9,871 nucleotides of DNA from an uncultured Eubacteriales bacterium (GCA_900321595.1 ONWP01000059.1:1-9871); one strand, 5' to 3'; shown: positions 1-7,810, counted from the stretch's first letter. Translations and numbers: made by a program. Notes: generated by a model not told the origin, from the letters alone.

Positions 1-753
1 CGACAGCGCGCCGAGCGCGTAAGTCCCCGTCTTCCCCGGGGCCATCGTCCTGCCCGCGTGAAACGGCAGGAAGGCCAGCGCCGCGCCAAGCGCGGCCAGC
101 GCGACGGCGAGCGCCGTATCCTGTCCCCGCAAAAGCGCGCAGACGCCCAGACCGGCCGCGTTCACGGCGGCTGCCGCCGTATGCAGGCCGGGGATCCCAT
201 CCGTCAGGCGCGACGCGTTCAGCGTGAGCCACGCGATGGGAATAAAAAGCAGATAATATAAAAAGCCGAGATCCCGGTTGCCCAGAAACGGGATACTCAC
301 AAATGTCGCTTCCGCCCTTGACAGGGTGATCACCAGACCGGCCAGCAGAATGCCTTCGAAGGCGATCCGGTAGCCAAGATCCAGCTCAAAGCCGCGCCCC
401 ATGCGCATATTCACGCGGTCGCAGGCAAATCCGACCAGCGCCGCGCCCAGCGCGAAAAGGACGCAGGCCCACCAGCGGATCCTGGCGTTGGCGGGCAGGA
501 AGCTGCCCCCGTCAATGAGGCTGCCGCCGGTCAGCTTCGCCGTCAGAACGGCGCCGATCAGACCGGCCGCGATCGCGGGCGCGTACAGGATACCGCCGAA
601 CGCCGGCGGATAGTCCGGCTTGTTTTTTCGTGAATAGATCTTCTTTTCCGCTCCCTGTCCGAAACAGTAACGGTAGATCGGCGGCAGGCACGCGATCGAC
701 AGAACGACAGTCACGGCAAAGGATACGACCGCCGCCGTCAAGCCGCTGAACAC
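1..753 (-). CDS. mraY: MraY-like membrane protein lacking catalytic motifs, 3' end cut by the window
   Basis: The frame is open for 251 codons from a GTG at 753 to the window edge. A GGGAGGTG ribosome binding site lies 8 nt upstream, and the gene starts 21 nt after the murF stop. The product is very hydrophobic, with several membrane segments. Alignment by eye to MraY is unambiguous: an FGQ motif (residues 31-33), a relic of GTPTMGG as PPAFGG (49-54), IPFLGNRDLGF before NASRLTDGIPGL (179-190), and GKTGTYALG (240-248) where MraY has GDTGSLALG. MraY transfers phospho-MurNAc-pentapeptide from UDP to undecaprenyl phosphate to make lipid I. Here the first Asp of DDxxK is Cys111 and its Lys is Asn115, the second Asp of TDGxDG is Pro188, and the GDTGS Asp is Lys241. 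The frame has no stop or frameshift, so the gene appears to be maintained as a protein. I infer a pseudoenzyme or an altered function. The C-terminal histidine region is not visible. Confidence 0.85.
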   Translation of the reverse strand, partial: MFSGLTAAVVSFAVTVVLSIACLPPIYRYCFGQGAEKKIYSRKNKPDYPPAFGGILYAPAIAAGLIGAVLTAKLTGGSLIDGGSFLPANARIRWWACVLFALGAALVGFACDRVNMRMGRGFELDLGYRIAFEGILLAGLVITLSRAEATFVSIPFLGNRDLGFLYYLLFIPIAWLTLNASRLTDGIPGLHTAAAAVNAAGLGVCALLRGQDTALAVALAALGAALAFLPFHAGRTMAPGKTGTYALGALS

Positions 754-774
754 ACGCGCCACCTCCCGTGATGA

Positions 775-2148
775 TTATGCTTCCAGATAAAGCTGTTTGA
801 CCCGTTCAATGACGGTTTCCAGCCGCATGGCGCGGCTCGCCTTGAAGAGGACCGCGTCGCCGGGACGCAGCACCTCCACCAGACGGGCGGCAAGCGCCTC
901 GGCGTCGGTAAAGTGCTCCGCCTGCGGGATCTGCTTCTCCTGCGCGCCGCGGCAGATGTCGCGGCTCGCCTCGCCGAAGCCGAAGACGATGTCCACGCCC
1001 TTCGCAGCCGCGGTCACGCCGCAGTCATAGTGCGCCTCTTCCGTGACGCTGCCGAGCTCCTTCATATCGCCCAGCACGGCGACGTGACGTTTGGCGTCGA
1101 TGCTCATCAGCGCGACGAGGTTCGCCTTGACGGAATCGGGGCTGGCGTTGTAGCAGTCCTCGATAAAGGTGATGCCGTCGATATCCTCAATGTGCTGGCG
1201 CAGCCCGGTGGGCTTGTAGCCGGCAAGCGCCTTCGCCGCGTCGGACGGATCCACGCCGACCTGCACGCCCGCGGTGAACGCCGCGAGGGCGTTGGCCACG
1301 TTGTGCTCGCCGGGTACGGGGATGAACGCCTCGTACACGTCCCCGCCGTACAGAATGTTGAACGCCGTGCCGCTGCCGACTGTGTGGATCGCGTCAGCCA
1401 GCACGTCCGCCGTGCGGTTCTCGATGCCGAAGGTGATGATGTGGTATTTGTCGTTGACGTACGCGCCCAGCAGGTCGTTGTCGCCGTTGAGGATCAGCGT
1501 CGCGCCCGGCTCCATGCCGTCGAGGATCTCCAGCTTCGCGCGCATGATCGCTTCGCGCGATCCCAGATTGCCGATGTGCGACGTGCCGATATTCGTGATG
1601 ATGGCGAGGGTGGGTCTGCAGGCCTTCGACAGACGGCTGATCTCCCCCGCGTGATTCATGCCCATCTCCACGACGGCCGCCTCGATATTCTCCGCGAAGG
1701 AAAGGATCGTCTGCGGCATGCCGACCTCATTGTTGAGGTTGCCCTGCGTCTTGGCGGTGATGTATTTCGCCGAGAGAACCTGGGCCGTCATCTCCTTGGT
1801 CGTGGTCTTGCCGACGCTGCCGGTCAGACCGACGACGGGGATATTCTGAAACAGCCCCCGGTATCCGGCCGCGAGCGCCAGGAACGCCTCGCGCGTGTCC
1901 CGCACGTAGAAGACGGGCAGATCGGTCTCGATCGGCTCAGAGCAGATCGCGGCGACGGCGCCCGCCCGGAACGCGTCGAGCACGTAGGCGTGGCCGTTGA
2001 AATGATCCCCCACCAGCGCGACGAAAAGGCCGCCCGGCTCCGGGGCTCTCGAATCGGTAAAGACGGATGTGATGACCGTCTCCTTCCATGCGTCCGGGAT
2101 CTCGATCCCCAGCGTTCCGGCCACGAAGGCGCAGTTGAACGGCAGCAT
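775..2148 (-). CDS. murF: UDP-N-acetylmuramoyl-tripeptide--D-alanyl-D-alanine ligase MurF
   Basis: MurF is the cytoplasmic ATP-dependent ligase that adds the D-Ala-D-Ala dipeptide to UDP-MurNAc-tripeptide, giving the pentapeptide precursor. The product has 457 residues, normal for the family. The N-terminal UDP-binding domain shows TDSRAPEPGGLFVAL (31-45), matching the Mur-ligase substrate-domain signature. The central ATPase domain has the P-loop TGSVGKTTT (109-117), NLNNEVGMP (137-145), EMGMNHAGEI (161-170) and GTSHIGNLGSREAI (188-201). The C-terminal domain has EDCYNASPDS (330-339), AVLGDMKELG (357-366) and a final KASRAMRLE. The ATG at 2148 is chosen because GAGGGAG lies just upstream and overlaps the end of murE. 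The frame stays open further upstream to 2445, but that part is antiparallel to no known domain and lies inside murE. The gap to murE is 13 nt, so translational coupling is likely. Confidence 0.97.
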   Translation of the reverse strand: MLPFNCAFVAGTLGIEIPDAWKETVITSVFTDSRAPEPGGLFVALVGDHFNGHAYVLDAFRAGAVAAICSEPIETDLPVFYVRDTREAFLALAAGYRGLFQNIPVVGLTGSVGKTTTKEMTAQVLSAKYITAKTQGNLNNEVGMPQTILSFAENIEAAVVEMGMNHAGEISRLSKACRPTLAIITNIGTSHIGNLGSREAIMRAKLEILDGMEPGATLILNGDNDLLGAYVNDKYHIITFGIENRTADVLADAIHTVGSGTAFNILYGGDVYEAFIPVPGEHNVANALAAFTAGVQVGVDPSDAAKALAGYKPTGLRQHIEDIDGITFIEDCYNASPDSVKANLVALMSIDAKRHVAVLGDMKELGSVTEEAHYDCGVTAAAKGVDIVFGFGEASRDICRGAQEKQIPQAEHFTDAEALAARLVEVLRPGDAVLFKASRAMRLETVIERVKQLYLEA

Positions 2149-2161
2149 GTGTTTCACTCCC

Positions 2162-3604
2162 TCAAGTTGCGCGGCCGCCGGACAGGATGTCCCGGACGAT
2201 CTCGCGCTCATCGTAATGGTTTTTCGTCGTTCCGACGATCTGATAGGTCTCATGGCCCTTGCCGGCCAGGATGATGATGTCTTCCGGCTCCGCCAGACGC
2301 ATCGCCAGCGCGATGGCCTTTGTCCGGTCGACCTCCACATGGACCTCCGCCTGCTTGTCACGCACGCCGGGCAGGATGTCCCGCACGATGGCGTCCGGAT
2401 CTTCCGTGCGCGGATTGTCGCTGGTGACAACCGCGACGTCGGCAAGCTCGCCCACCACGGCGCCCATCAGCGGACGCTTGGTGCGGTCGCGGTCGCCGCC
2501 GCAGCCGAATACGGTAATGATGCGTTTCTTCGCGATCTTGCGGATCGAGCGGATGATGTTGGACAGCCCGTCCGGGGAATGCGCGTAGTCGATGATGACG
2601 GTGTAGGGCGTATCAGTGGGCACGACCTCGATGCGGCCCTTGACGCCCGGCGCGCGCGACAGCGCGTAAAGCACCTGCGCCTTGTCAAAGCCCATCTCGA
2701 TGAGCGTCACGGCCGCCGCCATGGAATTGTAAACGGTGAATTCGCCGGGGATGCCCACCTGCGCGTTTTCCGCGCCGGCCGGCGTCTCAAGCGTATAGGA
2801 CACGCCCGTCGGACGGTACGTGATATCGACGGCTCTGTAATCGACGTTTCCGCTCGTGACGCCGTAGGTCACGGGACGGCCGTCGGAATCGGCCAGCATC
2901 CGCATGGCGTGCGCGTCGTCCAGATTCATGACGCACAGATCCGCCTGCGCGAAAAGCTTCGCCTTCGCGGCGGCATAGGCCTCGAACGTGCCGTGGTAGT
3001 CCAGGTGATCCTGCGTCAGATTTGAGAAGACGGCGGCCTCGAAACGAAGGCCGTACACGCGCTGCTGCGCGAGCGCCTGCGAGGAGACCTCCATGACGCA
3101 GAACTCGTCCCCGGCCTCGACCATCTCAGCGAACAGCCGGAACAGATCCCAGCTCTCCGGCGTGGTCAGGCTGGCGTCCGTCTCAACGCCGCCGACGACG
3201 TTTTTCACGGTGCCGATGAGTCCCACGCGCCGTCCCAGCTTCTCCAGAATGGAGCGGATCAGAAACGTGGTGGTCGTCTTGCCGTTGGTGCCGGTCACGC
3301 CGATGAGGCGCAGCTTTTTCGTCGGATTGCCGTAATAGTTGTCGCAGAGCTTCGTCAGCGCGGCTCTCGTATCCGGCACGATGATCTGGTTTTTCAGGCC
3401 CAGATCACGCTCAGCGACGATCAGCACGGCGCCGTCAGCCTGCGCCTTGGCGGCGGCCGTGTGCCCGTCGAAGTGAACGCCCTTGACGCAGACGAATACG
3501 CAGCCGGGCTTCACGGCGCGGGAATCCGCCGTGATGAACGTCACCGGCGCGTCCGTATAGTCGTCGTACACCCGCAGATCAGCGAGCAGATCGGATATAT
3601 TCAA
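2162..3604 (-). CDS. murE: UDP-MurNAc-tripeptide synthetase MurE, meso-diaminopimelate type
   Basis: MurE adds the third amino acid to UDP-MurNAc-L-Ala-D-Glu in the cytoplasm, using ATP. The product has 480 residues, typical length. Visible motifs are TADSRAVKPG (26-34 region), the P-loop GVTGTNGKTTT (102-112), TTPE (147-150, substrate binding), EVSSQAL (172-178), NLTQDHLDYHGT (195-206), AAKAKLF with Lys214 as the expected carbamylated lysine, IDYAHSPDGL (338-347) and GCGGDRDRTKRPLMG (367-381). DNPR at 396-399 is the specificity motif for meso-diaminopimelate, as opposed to lysine-type enzymes. The start codon is TTG at 3604: GGGAGGA sits about 9 nt upstream, no ATG is close by, and MNISDLLADL is a normal MurE N-terminus. 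The gene follows the PBP gene after 49 bp in which I see no structure beyond the ribosome binding site. Confidence 0.97.
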   Translation of the reverse strand: MNISDLLADLRVYDDYTDAPVTFITADSRAVKPGCVFVCVKGVHFDGHTAAAKAQADGAVLIVAERDLGLKNQIIVPDTRAALTKLCDNYYGNPTKKLRLIGVTGTNGKTTTTFLIRSILEKLGRRVGLIGTVKNVVGGVETDASLTTPESWDLFRLFAEMVEAGDEFCVMEVSSQALAQQRVYGLRFEAAVFSNLTQDHLDYHGTFEAYAAAKAKLFAQADLCVMNLDDAHAMRMLADSDGRPVTYGVTSGNVDYRAVDITYRPTGVSYTLETPAGAENAQVGIPGEFTVYNSMAAAVTLIEMGFDKAQVLYALSRAPGVKGRIEVVPTDTPYTVIIDYAHSPDGLSNIIRSIRKIAKKRIITVFGCGGDRDRTKRPLMGAVVGELADVAVVTSDNPRTEDPDAIVRDILPGVRDKQAEVHVEVDRTKAIALAMRLAEPEDIIILAGKGHETYQIVGTTKNHYDEREIVRDILSGGRAT

Positions 3605-3653
3605 GATGATTGTTCCTCCCTGTGATTTCAGTTCGCGGTAAGGACGCCGTTCG

Positions 3654-6044
3654 TCAGTCGTCTCCCGCGTTGTACGACCGGAAGGTCACGGTGATGACCT
3701 CGCCGGGCTCGGTATTCACGCCGGGCGCCAGATCCTGCTGGTACGAGACGCTCGAATAGGACGAGGCGTCGCCCTCGCAGACCACGTTGAGGTCGTAGCT
3801 GTCGGCGATGGCCTCCACCTCGCTGCGGGATTTGCCCACAAAGCTCGGCACCACGACGGTCTCGCGGTAGCCGGCGGCGGTGTAGACGACGACCTTGCTG
3901 CCCTTCTGCAGGAGTCTGCCCTGTCCGGGGTACTGGCCGGCCACGGTGTCGCCGTCGCCCTTGACGATGATCTCAAATTCGCCCGCGCCCGAGAGCACGT
4001 TCTCCGCGACGGTTACGCTTCTGCCGATCACGTCGGGCACCTCGGCGGGAATGTACACGTCCTCCACTTCCTCGAAGGAGCGCTCCACGCCCAGCATGGG
4101 AAGCGTGCGCACGAGGATCTCTCTGGCAAGGGGCACGGCGACGGTGCTGCCGGAGTGGTTGCCCTTGGGACGGGAAACCTGGATCAGCAGCGTGACCTCG
4201 GGGTCGTTCGCCGGCGCGAAGCCCAGGAACGACGCGATGTATTCGATCGTTTCGTCGCTTTCATCCAGGGGCACGACTTCCGCCGTACCGGTCTTGCCGC
4301 CCACGTGATAGCCGGGGATGTAGACGCCGGCGGCGGTGCCGCTGCCCTCTGTGGCTGCCAGCTCCATATTCTTCCGGATGAACGCCGCCGTCTCCTCGGA
4401 AAAGACCTGCTGCTTGACGAAGGGCTCGGTCTTCTTCGACACGCCGGTGCTCCTGTTGGTGACGCTGTCCACGATGTAGGGCCGCAGCAGCTTGCCGCCG
4501 CTCGCGATGACGTTGCCCGCCATGACCATCTGCAGCGGGGTCGGCGCGACCTCCTGCCCGAAGGAGTTGGACAGGCTTGTCCAGACCTTGCGGTTCTCGG
4601 TCTCAGTGGGATCCTCGTAATCGTAGGTCGTGCCGGAGATCTCGCCGTAGAGCCCGATGCCGGTCTTCTGGCCGATGCCGCAGGCGCGCATGTAATCGTT
4701 GAGTTTTTCATAGCCCAGATCCTGCGCCAGCTGCGCCGCGAACAGGTTGCATGAGTAGCAGAGCATGCCGGTGAAATCCAGCCGGCCGTGGCTGATGGAC
4801 TCGTAGCACTGGATCTCTCGGCCAATGTCGTTAAAGTAGCTGACGCCGCCGCAGTAGAAGCTGTTCGCCTCGCCGCTGCCGAGATATTTCTGCGCGATGC
4901 CCTCTTCGTAGGCCGCCGCGGCGGTGATGACCTTAAAGATGGAGCCGGGGGTGATCTGGTCGGTGACGACGCGGTTTTTCCGCTGTCCCTCGGTGTATTT
5001 GATGTCGAGCTCGTCAAGCTTCGACTGATACCAGGCGCGGGTGTCCGCGTCGACGTTCTTTCTGGCCAGACGCGCCTCCCAGTAGGCCTTTTCCGCGGCC
5101 TTCTGCTTGGCGTAGGTGGGATTGGAGATCGTCGTTCTGTCCGTGGGATCGAAGTCCGGCAGCGTCACCATGCCCAGCACGGCGCCGGTCTTGGACTCGA
5201 TCATCACGCCGACGACGGATTCCGCGTTGTAGTCGTCGTAGGCCTTCGACAGGACCTCATGCATGACGCTCTGGATCGAGGCGCTGATCGTCAGGCGGAA
5301 ATCGGAGCCGTCCTCCGCCGCGTTGATCTGCACGCTTTGGCCGGGAATATCGTTGCCGTAGCGGTCCTGCACGGTGATCTTGCGGCCGGGCACGCCGGTG
5401 ATCTCGTCGTAGTAGGTGCGTTCCAGACCCTCCGAGCCGTCCTTCGTGTCGTGACGATAGCCCAGCAGGTTGGAGAACATCGAGCCGTAGGGATATTCCC
5501 GCTGCTGACGCACGTTGATGCCCACGTAGTTGTACAGCTCATGCTCGTCGATCTGCTCGACTGCCTGCTCGTAGATCTCGCGGCTCACGTCCTCGGCAAA
5601 GGTGACGCTCTCGCCGTCCTCAACGCTTTTGAGCAGCAAGTCGTGCAGTGCGGCGGCGTCCATTGACAGCGGGCCGGCGAAGCTGTTCGCGATGGTCGTC
5701 AGGGTGTTGCTGCGCTCGTCCTCCTCCAGCGGGAGCAGGCTCGGGTTGAAGTACAGATCCCAGCTGGTCTTGGTCTCGGCCAGCGTCTTGCCGTCGGCGT
5801 CGACGATGCGGCCCGGCTGCGGGTCGATGGTCGAATCGGCGCGCTGCTGATTGCGGATCTCCGCTTCCAGCTCCGTGGAGCGCACGGTTTTGAGATAAAA
5901 CACCTGAAACAGCAATACGGCGAACACCGCGGAGATGATCACCGGAATAACAGTGCGGACGACCTGATGCGCCGTCAGCTTCTTTTTCGCGTTCTTTTGC
6001 TTTTTTTTACGCGCGTTCGCGTGCGAAGCCTTTTGATCGGCCAT
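3654..6044 (-). CDS. ftsI: Class B penicillin-binding protein (FtsI/PBP2B/SpoVD type) with two PASTA domains
   Basis: This is a membrane-anchored D,D-transpeptidase that cross-links peptidoglycan, most likely at the septum. The 796-residue product has a Lys-rich cytoplasmic tail (12-22), one membrane helix (about 31-50) and the dimerisation-domain signature PGRIVDADGKTLAE (77-90). The transpeptidase domain has the catalytic SxxK (Ser368-Lys371 in PGSIFK), SxN (Ser431-Asn433) and KTGT (584-587). Two PASTA domains follow, at about 665-722 and 730-789. ATG at 6044 is preferred because GAGGGAGGGG lies 5 nt upstream. An in-frame TTG at 6065 would put that site inside the gene. A charged helical insert of roughly 45 residues (about 310-355) separates PDFDPTDR from the SxxK segment. 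It is the only PBP in the visible cluster, so the division role is favoured. SpoVD-like sporulation use cannot be excluded. Confidence 0.95.
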   Translation of the reverse strand: MADQKASHANARKKKQKNAKKKLTAHQVVRTVIPVIISAVFAVLLFQVFYLKTVRSTELEAEIRNQQRADSTIDPQPGRIVDADGKTLAETKTSWDLYFNPSLLPLEEDERSNTLTTIANSFAGPLSMDAAALHDLLLKSVEDGESVTFAEDVSREIYEQAVEQIDEHELYNYVGINVRQQREYPYGSMFSNLLGYRHDTKDGSEGLERTYYDEITGVPGRKITVQDRYGNDIPGQSVQINAAEDGSDFRLTISASIQSVMHEVLSKAYDDYNAESVVGVMIESKTGAVLGMVTLPDFDPTDRTTISNPTYAKQKAAEKAYWEARLARKNVDADTRAWYQSKLDELDIKYTEGQRKNRVVTDQITPGSIFKVITAAAAYEEGIAQKYLGSGEANSFYCGGVSYFNDIGREIQCYESISHGRLDFTGMLCYSCNLFAAQLAQDLGYEKLNDYMRACGIGQKTGIGLYGEISGTTYDYEDPTETENRKVWTSLSNSFGQEVAPTPLQMVMAGNVIASGGKLLRPYIVDSVTNRSTGVSKKTEPFVKQQVFSEETAAFIRKNMELAATEGSGTAAGVYIPGYHVGGKTGTAEVVPLDESDETIEYIASFLGFAPANDPEVTLLIQVSRPKGNHSGSTVAVPLAREILVRTLPMLGVERSFEEVEDVYIPAEVPDVIGRSVTVAENVLSGAGEFEIIVKGDGDTVAGQYPGQGRLLQKGSKVVVYTAAGYRETVVVPSFVGKSRSEVEAIADSYDLNVVCEGDASSYSSVSYQQDLAPGVNTEPGEVITVTFRSYNAGDD

Positions 6045-6079
6045 GTGGCCCCTCCCTCTCAGCAAAATCTACAAAGGCT

Positions 6080-6125
6080 AAAAAACTGCCTCAAAGGGCG
6101 AGACAGGGCTCGCCCTTTACAGGCA
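6080..6125 (-). terminator. Terminator-like hairpin between ftsL and the PBP gene
   Basis: A perfect 10-bp inverted repeat (AAAGGGCGAG at 6093-6102 with CTCGCCCTTT at 6109-6118, loop of 6 nt) is extended by an outer 5-bp pair TGCCT/AGGCA (6087-6091, 6121-6125) across a small internal loop. Read on the minus strand, the stem is followed after one G by TTTTTT (6085-6080). This has the form of an intrinsic terminator acting in the direction of the operon. It sits 36 bp before the PBP start codon, so complete termination would cut off the PBP and murE-murF-mraY. A partial terminator or attenuator is the likelier reading. RNA processing or stabilisation is the alternative. Confidence 0.75.
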
Positions 6126-6130
6126 CTTTG

Positions 6131-6146
6131 CCGGCGCCGCGGCCGG
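6131..6146. repeat. Short GC-rich inverted repeat upstream of the terminator-like hairpin
   Basis: CCGGC at 6131-6135 pairs with GCCGG at 6142-6146 across 6 nt. It lies 5 bp upstream of the 6080-6125 hairpin in the transcribed direction. It could be part of a folded leader. The short stem may also be chance in GC-rich DNA. Confidence 0.35.
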
Positions 6147-6174
6147 ACCTATGTAAAACAATCCAAGGGCTGAC

Positions 6175-6855
6175 TCAATTGCCGGACAATCCCGCGAAGA
6201 ACCCCGCGATCCGGTCAAAAAGACTGTCGTCCTGGTAGCTGCGGTTGCCGCTGCGCACAACGCCGGAGCGGATCGCCGTCTCCACGTGACGAACCTTGTA
6301 GTTTTCCATACTGATAAGACCGTTGTCCTGCGCGAACGCGCGGATCTGGTCGTCGGAGATCAGGTTGTCCTTCTGCACCTGCAGGACGGAGTACTGATCC
6401 TTGCCGGACTGGATGTCGCGCTGCACCCGGGCGATGTCCTTCTGCAGCGAACGGTTGTTGAGCGACATGAACGCGCCGGGCAGGATCGCAGCCGCCAGGA
6501 TGCAGACGGCGACGAGCATGACCGCGACGGGTCTGAGCTTGAGGATAAGCTGCTGCAGATTCAGGCGGCTCGCGCCCTTCGCCTGCTCGCGCACGGTGCT
6601 CGGCGCGGAACCGGGCGCCGGCTTCGCGATCGGCGGACGTCTGACGGGCTGCGGCTGTCTCCCGGGCTCACGCTGCGGCTGTCTCGCCGGCTGCGCCGAA
6701 AGCGTCCGCTCCGCCTGCTCCGTTTCCACGATCCTGATCTCGCCTGTCTTGGCCGCGGATGCCGTATACTGCGCGTCTGCGCTGTAAAAGCGGCCCATGG
6801 AATAGGACCGGCGATGCTGTGTCGTGATGCTTCTGGCCGCGCTGTTGTCTGCCAT
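6175..6855 (-). CDS. ftsL: FtsL-like cell division protein with long cytoplasmic tail
   Basis: FtsL is a small bitopic divisome protein that, with DivIC/FtsB, helps activate the septal synthase FtsW-FtsI. Sequence identity is weak in this family, so the call rests on position (between rsmH and the PBP gene) and architecture. The 226-residue product has a cytoplasmic region of about 105 residues, one membrane helix (about 108-127), then a heptad-like helix from about 131 to 165 and IRAFAQDNGLISME (171-184), which resembles the end of the FtsL coiled coil. A final amphipathic stretch, SLFDRIAGFFAGL, closes the protein. FtsL is usually near 100-120 residues; the extra length is the N-terminal tail, rich in Pro, Arg and Gln between about 55 and 85. 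The ATG at 6855 follows GAGGAGA by 9 nt and begins 4 nt after the rsmH stop. Confidence 0.85.
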   Translation of the reverse strand: MADNSAARSITTQHRRSYSMGRFYSADAQYTASAAKTGEIRIVETEQAERTLSAQPARQPQREPGRQPQPVRRPPIAKPAPGSAPSTVREQAKGASRLNLQQLILKLRPVAVMLVAVCILAAAILPGAFMSLNNRSLQKDIARVQRDIQSGKDQYSVLQVQKDNLISDDQIRAFAQDNGLISMENYKVRHVETAIRSGVVRSGNRSYQDDSLFDRIAGFFAGLSGN

Positions 6856-6859
6856 CGTT

Positions 6860-7810
6860 TTATATCTCCTCTATCTTTCGAATCGACCAGATCCGGGCGC
6901 TTCTGGACGCCGGATTCTCGTGGATCTCCGCTTCCGTCGGGGCAAGGGATCGATTCGTGAATTTCGCAATTCGTTTCGCGCCGCACACGCACCGGGGGAA
7001 TTCCCGCGGGCAGGTGCATTTGGCGGATGTGTACTGGCTGAGCGTCCGCTTCGTCACGGCGGCCTCCAGACTGTGGAAGGTGATGACGGCCAGCGTGCCG
7101 TTCACGCGCAGACGCTTCACCATGGCGTTCAGCGCGTCCGGCAGCTCCGACAGCTCGCCGTTGACCTCGATGCGGATGCTCTGGAACACGGCCGTCGCAG
7201 CGTTTCGGTTGCGCTTGAATTTCGCCGGGATCACGTCCTCCACGAGGCTGCTGAGCTCGTCGGTGCGCTCGATGGGCTTCTCCTGCCGCCTGCGCACGAT
7301 CTCCCGCGCGATCTGCGGCGCGAAGCGCTCCTCGCCGTATTCGTAAAAAACGCGTTTGAGCTCCTCGAAGGAGTAGCTGTTGACCACCTCGTAGGCGGAC
7401 AGGTCGCCGTCCGCGCTCATGCGCATATCGAGCCGGTCCGCGCGGCGGAACGAAAAACCACGGTCGGACAGGATCTGATGCGTTGAAAGACCGAGATCAA
7501 GGAGGCATCCGTCGACCCGATCCACGCCGCAGCGATCCATGATGTCGTCGAAGTTGAAAAAGACGTCGTTTATGATCGTTACGTTATCGATCCCGGCGAA
7601 ACGGCGATTCAGATGCTCGATCGCGTCGATATCCCGGTCGATGATGATGAGCCGCGACGACGGATCCAGCCGGTCCAGGATCAGCCGGGAATGCGTGCCC
7701 CCGCCGCCGGTGCCGTCCACATAGACCCGTCCGGGATCGGTCTGCACGTCCAGGGCGGCGATCGCCTCGGCCTGCATGACCGCGATATGTGTAAAGGAAT
7801 CAGTCTCCAT
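6860..7810 (-). CDS. rsmH: 16S rRNA (cytosine(1402)-N(4))-methyltransferase RsmH (MraW)
   Basis: RsmH methylates N4 of C1402 in 16S rRNA with S-adenosylmethionine, in the ribosomal P-site region. The 316-residue product is of normal length. The SAM-binding loop is VDGTGGGGTHS (31-41). Other family signatures are LLDLGLSTHQI (103-113), DRGFSFRRADRLDMRM (116-131), VFQSIRIEVNGEL (208-220), AVITFHSLEA (241-250), CTCPREFPRCVCG (265-277) and a C-terminal NPASRSARIW. The ATG at 7810 gives METDSFTHIAVM, which lines up with the usual HxPVL start of the family. The ribosome binding site is poor. The first 11 bp overlap the end of mraZ, so translation is probably coupled to mraZ. Small departures from consensus, such as Ala for Asp in FHSLEA, do not suggest loss of function. 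Confidence 0.97.
   Translation of the reverse strand: METDSFTHIAVMQAEAIAALDVQTDPGRVYVDGTGGGGTHSRLILDRLDPSSRLIIIDRDIDAIEHLNRRFAGIDNVTIINDVFFNFDDIMDRCGVDRVDGCLLDLGLSTHQILSDRGFSFRRADRLDMRMSADGDLSAYEVVNSYSFEELKRVFYEYGEERFAPQIAREIVRRRQEKPIERTDELSSLVEDVIPAKFKRNRNAATAVFQSIRIEVNGELSELPDALNAMVKRLRVNGTLAVITFHSLEAAVTKRTLSQYTSAKCTCPREFPRCVCGAKRIAKFTNRSLAPTEAEIHENPASRSARIWSIRKIEEI

Noticed and set aside
1..753. Calling the mraY-like gene a broken pseudogene
   Set aside because: No frameshift or stop is seen in 251 codons, the start has a strong ribosome binding site, and structural motifs outside the active site are kept. An intact but non-canonical protein fits better.
913..2274. Plus-strand open frame of 453 codons opposite murF
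   Set aside because: It is a mirror frame of a GC-rich gene: Arg/Asp/His/Val-rich composition, no recognisable domain, and murF on the other strand explains the sequence fully.
2149..2445. 99-residue N-terminal extension of MurF from an upstream start
   Set aside because: The extension is Arg/Ser-rich, lies within murE, and has no family counterpart. The ATG at 2148 has a good ribosome binding site and gives the normal length.
2069..3025. Plus-strand open frame of 318 codons opposite murE
   Set aside because: Same shadow pattern and composition. It overlaps well-conserved MurE motifs on the minus strand.
4155..5666. Two long plus-strand open frames opposite the PBP gene
   Set aside because: Low-complexity Arg/Asp/Val/Leu products with no ribosome binding site or family match. 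The PBP coding sequence accounts for this region.
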